Assembly (NCBI GenBank): GCA_019308985.1
Contig: JAFDHB010000070.1
Coordinates: 1 to 18,860 of the forward strand
Reading direction: 5' to 3'
Origin: Deltaproteobacteria bacterium
GTDB lineage: Bacteria; Desulfobacterota; DSM-4660; Desulfatiglandales; HGW-15
Length of the DNA stretch: 18,860 nucleotides
The notes under the pieces are model-generated. The model ran no database searches. It was given only the letters and a program-made list of their open reading frames with translations, and had not been told where the DNA came from. This document shows, piece after piece, positions 15,715 to 18,860 of this stretch. How positions within the stretch are numbered: position 1 is the first letter of the stretch; every line of letters begins with the position of its first letter. Position numbers and translations under genes: made by a program.

Positions 15715-16083
15715 ATGGGTGATTACAAAGAGGCTACACTTTATAGGATGGAAGAATTGGAGTCAGCATGTCCTCCTAAGCACAGAAATACTGATGCCTT
15801 CACGCTGATTCCGGAAGAGACAGGGGCCAAGGGTTTCGTTTTGTTTTGCACTGAAGTGCACCCCGGTGGTGAGGCAGAGTTGGATGTACATCCAGGGAGA
15901 GAGCATTGCTATTTTATGCTGTCGGGTGTTGGTGAGGCCGTTGTGGACGGTAAAAAGTTCATAGTTCGTCCTGGGGACTGTTTATGGATACCTCCTGGTG
16001 CCGAACACGGTATAAAGCCCATAGGTGGCCAAACCATTAGGTTTGCAGTGGTTACCTCACCTCCGCCTTGGGTAGAGGTTTAG
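15715..16083 (+). CDS. Small single-domain cupin
   Basis: 122 residues, one cupin barrel. Motif 1 is variant: where the standard pattern has HxH-x4-E, this has Asp57-x-His59-x4-His64 followed by x6-Gly71 (DVHPGREHCYFMLSG). Motif 2 is regular: GDCLWIPPGAEH with His98. Metal binding remains plausible with Asp/His/His/His. Such small cupins can be isomerases, lyases, dioxygenases or sensor proteins; no specific function is recognised. AGGAGGG stands before the ATG. The 163-base gap to the preceding gene shows no terminator or clear promoter, and an inverted repeat follows the stop. Confidence 0.75.
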   Translation: MGDYKEATLYRMEELESACPPKHRNTDAFTLIPEETGAKGFVLFCTEVHPGGEAELDVHPGREHCYFMLSGVGEAVVDGKKFIVRPGDCLWIPPGAEHGIKPIGGQTIRFAVVTSPPPWVEV

Positions 16084-16089
16084 ACGAAT

Positions 16090-16122
16090 CGTGGCACTGC
16101 TGGTTCAACTGACAGTGCCACG
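16090..16122 (+). terminator. Hairpin after the cupin gene
   Basis: Perfect 10-bp stem CGTGGCACTG (16090-16099) / CAGTGCCACG (16113-16122) with a 13-base loop, starting seven bases after the cupin stop. It is followed by CCTTGTCTT rather than a pure T-run, so it is a weak terminator or a processing/stabilising hairpin. A T7 tract occurs later, around 16169-16175. Confidence 0.5.
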
Positions 16123-16251
16123 CCTTGTCTTACCAGCTTTGTAGTTGGTAGCAACTTTATCAGGGATGGTTTTTTTACTATATTTGCAGTTATTTGAGGG
16201 GTGACACTGGCACCTCTAGGGACAGTGTGTTGAAAAGGAAGGAGGCAGCAC

Positions 16252-17142
16252 ATGGCAGAAAGGCTGAAAATTGGGTGGATTGGGTTAGGAAAAATGGGAA
16301 TTCCTATGTCCACAAATCTTATAAAGGCAGGATTCCCTGTAACTGTCTATAACCGGACAAAGGAAAAAACAAAAGAACTTGTGGACCAGGGAGCTGAGGT
16401 AGCAGATTCTCCAAAGACATTGGCTGAGGGAAAAGATGTGGTGATTTCCATGATAGCAGATGACGGTGCTCTTGAGGCAGTAAGCTATGCATCTGAGGGG
16501 GCCTTTCAAAACGCCGCTCCAGGTCTTATTTACGTTGATATGAGCACAGTTTCACCCGATGCTTCTGCTAAGGTGGCCGAGGAGGCGGAAAAGAAAGGTA
16601 TTAAGTATCTGCGTGCTCCAGTGTCAGGGAGCACAGCCCTAGCACAAGCTGGCACCCTCACCATATTTGTTTCCGGCCCTAAAGATGCCTATGATAGATG
16701 CGTTGAGGTCTTCGAAGTAATGGGCCAAAAGTCATTTCACGTTGGGACTGGAGAGGAGGCAAGATATCTGAAGCTTGTGCTGAATATGATGGTAGGTCTT
16801 ACTTCTGCCATGGTGGCGGAAGCCCTCACCTTTGGTGAGGCGGGTGGAATGGACTGGGGCCAGATGATCGATATTGTGAACAACAGTGTCGTAGCTTCCC
16901 CGCTTGTGGGGTATAAAGCACAAATGCTGAAGGATAGAAATTTTTCCCCGGCATTTACAGCTTCGCAGATGGCAAAGGATTTCGATATCGCCCTTGATGC
17001 AGCCAAATCGAACAATGTTCTGATGCCCATGACGTCTCTTATTCGGCAATTCTATGGAGCCATGATGGCTACGGGCAGGGGTGAATTGGATTTTTTCGCC
17101 CTTTTATCAGTGATGGAAGAATTGGCGGGCATGAAGAAGTAG
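16252..17142 (+). CDS. 3-hydroxyisobutyrate dehydrogenase-family NAD(P)-dependent reductase
   Basis: 296 residues, typical beta-hydroxyacid dehydrogenase. The nucleotide-binding motif GLGKMG is at 11-16, with NRT after the second strand (34-36), where Arg may suggest NADP use. The substrate-binding motif APVSGS is at 122-127, and the catalytic Lys174 is in LKLVLNMMV with the conserved Asn178. Family members interconvert small 3-hydroxy acids and semialdehydes (3-hydroxyisobutyrate, tartronate semialdehyde, succinate semialdehyde). GGAGG precedes the ATG. Placed after the E1-E2-E3 operon and before the VOC gene, it could reduce or oxidise a C3-C4 product of the pathway. Exact substrate not readable. 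Confidence 0.85.
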   Translation: MAERLKIGWIGLGKMGIPMSTNLIKAGFPVTVYNRTKEKTKELVDQGAEVADSPKTLAEGKDVVISMIADDGALEAVSYASEGAFQNAAPGLIYVDMSTVSPDASAKVAEEAEKKGIKYLRAPVSGSTALAQAGTLTIFVSGPKDAYDRCVEVFEVMGQKSFHVGTGEEARYLKLVLNMMVGLTSAMVAEALTFGEAGGMDWGQMIDIVNNSVVASPLVGYKAQMLKDRNFSPAFTASQMAKDFDIALDAAKSNNVLMPMTSLIRQFYGAMMATGRGELDFFALLSVMEELAGMKK

Positions 17143-17170
17143 ACCTTTTTTGAGTCATATATGTGAAAGG

Positions 17171-17201
17171 ACCGTACAAACCTTGAAAAGGTTTGTACGG
17201 T
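17171..17201. repeat. Perfect 14-bp stem-loop between the reductase and VOC genes
   Basis: ACCGTACAAACCTT (17171-17184), loop GAA, then its exact reverse complement (17188-17201). It begins 28 bases after the reductase stop and ends about 10 bases before the ribosome site of the next gene. The 3' flank is ATTAGCACGG, not a T-run, so a classical terminator is doubtful; mRNA stabiliser, processing site or protein-binding palindrome are alternatives. Confidence 0.8.
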
Positions 17202-17220
17202 ATTAGCACGGAGGGGTTTG

Positions 17221-17649
17221 ATGGATGCAACATGGCATCATGTGGCTATGTCTGTCAAGGATATGACCAGGACTCTCGCGTTTTATCGAGACCAGCTGGG
17301 TTTCGAGGTGGAGTGGGAGAGGGACCATTACAGTGGACCCTATTTCTCGAAGGTGGTAGGTCTTCCCGATGCCGATGCCAGGGTGGTGATGCTCACAGGC
17401 TACGGAACACGCATAGAGTTGTTTCAATATTACAACCCGGAAACTGAACCAGTAGCGGCCAAGAAGCAAAATCAGACGGGAATTACACATTTTGCCCTTA
17501 CGGTCAAGAATATCAAGCCGCTATATGAACGTTTGTCAGCGGCGGGAGTAATATTTCACTGCCCTCCTCAGAACGTTCGACCCGGTGTATGGGCAACCTA
17601 CATGAAGGACCCGGAAGGGGCCACCATAGAGTTAGTGGAATACGAATAA
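17221..17649 (+). CDS. VOC (glyoxalase/methylmalonyl-CoA epimerase-fold) protein
   Basis: 142 residues from the ATG at 17221, which has GGAGGGG four bases upstream; a TTG three bases earlier is too close to it. Two beta-alpha-beta-beta-beta modules are visible: 1-70 starting TWHHVAMSV and 86-142 starting GITHFALTV. The four metal positions of the superfamily are present: His7, Glu66 (RIELFQY), His90 and Glu137 (TIELVEY). Metal-dependent lyase, isomerase, epimerase or dioxygenase activity is therefore plausible; an extradiol dioxygenase role would be odd in an anaerobe. Methylmalonyl-CoA epimerases are slightly shorter and lack the DPEGATIELVEY-type ending seen in glyoxalase-like proteins. It is separated from the reductase gene by a strong hairpin. 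Confidence 0.8.
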   Translation: MDATWHHVAMSVKDMTRTLAFYRDQLGFEVEWERDHYSGPYFSKVVGLPDADARVVMLTGYGTRIELFQYYNPETEPVAAKKQNQTGITHFALTVKNIKPLYERLSAAGVIFHCPPQNVRPGVWATYMKDPEGATIELVEYE

Positions 17650-17923
17650 GGAGGAGTTGACGCCGGAAGGGAATAGCGCAGGACCGCAAGCCTTCTTAAA
17701 GTCTTTGGATAGAATGTGGTCCAAGAAAGCGGTGTGATTTTCCCATTCGGTCAGGTTGTGGAAGCCTCTTGCCGGAGTCGGGAAAACAAGAACTCACCAA
17801 GGGTGTCAGCGCAAAATGCTAACTGTGAATTAAAGCCATAAAGGAATATATTAAAAGTAGCCGAAAAAAGGAGATGGGTGAAACTATTTAAAGAAAAGTA
17901 GAAATATTGGCAAATTTAGGGAT

Positions 17924-18025
17924 AAAACTATCATGTATCGCTTATTTCATGGTTAAATGGCAGTTGACGTTAGGAGGCTGATTGGTGAATAGTAGGGCAA
18001 ATTTTACTTTCCGATACATAGTTTT
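17924..18025. repeat. Inverted repeat flanking the iclR promoter region
   Basis: AAAACTATCATGTATCG (17924-17940) and the reverse complement of AAAACTATGTATCG (18012-18025) match except for a three-base insertion (CAT). GGCAAATTTA-like sequence precedes both arms as a direct repeat (near 17909 and 17997). The right arm ends five bases before the regulator ATG. Autoregulatory operators of IclR proteins are often palindromic, so this is a candidate operator pair; a small mobile remnant is the alternative. Confidence 0.45.
17964..17993 (+). promoter_or_regulatory. Weak candidate promoter for the iclR-type gene
   Basis: TTGACG (17964-17969), 18-base spacer, AATAGT (17988-17993). The -35 box is good and the -10 box poor (4 of 6). 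It lies between the arms of the inverted repeat, as expected for a repressible promoter. Low confidence. Confidence 0.25.
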
Positions 18026-18030
18026 GTGTT

Positions 18031-18842
18031 ATGAAACAGCAAAGCAAGAGGAGCTCAATAGAAAAGGCCCTGGCCATACTGCTCTCGTTCACTCCCTACA
18101 ATGAAGAAATGGGAACCCTGGAGATCAGCAAGAAATTGGGCCTTCATAAGGCAACGACCTCCCGGATCATACATGACCTGCTGAGGCACGGCTTTATTAT
18201 TAGAAATTCAAAGAGCAAGAAATTTATACTGGGACCATCGGTAATGGATCTTGCGCGCGCCATCACTCATTCTTTCAAAAGTAATGTAATTCAGACAGCA
18301 AGACCCCATATTGATGATTTACGGAGCCGTTTAGGAGAGACAGTTATCCTTGAAGTCCTTTCTGGGCAGAGTACTTTTATGGCTTATATAGCAGAGTAGC
18401 AGAGACGTCCAGGTTGACAAGGCTTGCCGGAAGTATAGGGGATAGGGTTCCCATTCATGCCTCTGCTGGGGCCAAGACCATCCTTGCCTATTCCTCCAAG
18501 GAAACAAGGGATTTTTTACTTCCCTCAAAGCTACACCGTTTCACTGATAACACTATCACGGATAAAAAAGAATTGCTTCGGCAGTTGGAAGAGATAAGGC
18601 AGAACGGAATTGCCTTTGACGTTGAGGAAATAGATGAGGGCACCAGTGCTGTGGGAGCTCCGCTATTGAATTATGAAGGTAAACCAGTAGGGGCTGTCGT
18701 GGTGGCAGGGCCATCGCAAAGGATTCCGATGTCAGTCGATTCACCGATAGCGGTTGAATTAAAAAAAACCGCTAGTAAGATTTCTAGGGAACTGCTATAC
18801 AGGAGAGGATTGTCATCCATGTGTGTTGATGTGGGTCAATGA
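18031..18842 (+). pseudogene. IclR-family transcriptional regulator, interrupted by a -1 frameshift
   Basis: The first frame (18031-18399, 122 residues) holds the winged helix-turn-helix (SSIEKALAILLSF, GLHKATTSRIIHDLLRHGFI, KFILGPSVMDLARA) and the start of the effector domain, ending AYIAE then TAG. The second frame continues as VAETSRLTRLAGSIGDRVPIHASAGAKTILAY and runs to TGA at 18842. Adding one G at 18396-18397 gives a normal IclR protein of about 270 residues (AYIAEVAETSRLTRLAGSIG). No slippery heptamer is visible, so a real mutation or a one-base sequence error is more likely than programmed frameshifting. The ATG has no evident Shine-Dalgarno sequence, and a stop lies four codons upstream. 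An intact copy would probably repress neighbouring catabolic genes. The effector domain shows no other damage, which favours a recent event. Confidence 0.85.
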
Positions 18843-18860
18843 GTGCCTGAACATTTGTGT

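Larger units (their letters stand above)
17650..18030. other. Intergenic region before the iclR-type gene
   Basis: About 380 bases without a recognisable gene. A 25-codon frame from a TTG at 17657 follows an AGGAGG but resembles nothing known to me. The right half is AT-rich and carries the inverted repeat and weak promoter listed separately. Confidence 0.4.

Noticed and set aside
16201..16225. CTGGCACCTCTAGGGA as a sigma-54 promoter before the reductase gene
   Set aside because: The -24 half looks right but the -12 element has GA instead of the required GC.
17657..17734. 25-codon TTG-started frame behind AGGAGG after the VOC gene
   Set aside because: The AGGAGG is too close to the TTG, the start codon is weak, and the product resembles nothing; kept only as a note on the intergenic region.
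18391..18400. Programmed -1 frameshifting in the IclR gene
   Set aside because: No X-XXY-YYZ slippery heptamer or following stem-loop at the junction; a mutation or sequence error explains it better.

Overview
The window reads as part of a catabolic gene island from a strictly anaerobic bacterium, most likely of the former Deltaproteobacteria (Desulfobacterota; Pelobacter, Desulfobacterium or Syntrophobacter relatives). This rests on gene content only: a molybdopterin transhydroxylase pair like that of Pelobacter acidigallici, an acetoin-dehydrogenase-type operon with its own lipoyl synthase as in Pelobacter carbinolicus, and a sigma-54 activator with a matching -24/-12 promoter. No rRNA, tRNA or taxonomic marker gene is present, and no tRNA or CRISPR was seen.

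Layout. 1-74 (-): first codons of an amidohydrolase-like gene leaving the window. 134-1287 (-): decayed IS3-family element with terminal inverted repeats, a large internal deletion, several frameshifts and three copies of a ~20-bp palindromic repeat. 1288-1758: no gene seen. 1759-5567 (-): two overlapping genes for a pyrogallol/resorcinol-hydroxylase-type molybdoenzyme (iron-sulfur small subunit, large catalytic subunit with an unusual N-terminal SCP2-like extension). 5568-6066: divergent promoter region with a sigma-70-type promoter on each side. 6067-9056 (+): lipoyl synthase and an AcoR-like sigma-54 activator. 9057-9488: regulatory gap ending in a strong sigma-54 promoter. 9489-14237 (+): four genes for a complete E1alpha-E1beta-E2-E3 lipoate-dependent dehydrogenase complex. 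14295-17649 (+): M24/creatinase-fold protein, small cupin, 3-hydroxyisobutyrate-dehydrogenase-family reductase and VOC (glyoxalase-fold) protein. 18031-18842 (+): IclR-family regulator broken by a one-base frameshift.

How the parts may work together. The conservative reading is an acetoin (or other 2-oxo compound) dehydrogenase operon beside an unrelated aromatic transhydroxylase. The more interesting reading links them. In the anaerobic resorcinol pathway of Azoarcus anaerobius, as I remember it, a transhydroxylase-like resorcinol hydroxylase works with a complex resembling 2-oxoacid dehydrogenases that is proposed to act on hydroxybenzoquinone, under a sigma-54 activator. The same three classes lie side by side here, with a dedicated lipoyl synthase. 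The locus may therefore be an anaerobic polyhydroxybenzene oxidation and ring-cleavage module, with the reductase, VOC, cupin and M24 proteins acting on downstream fragments. The substrate cannot be read from sequence.
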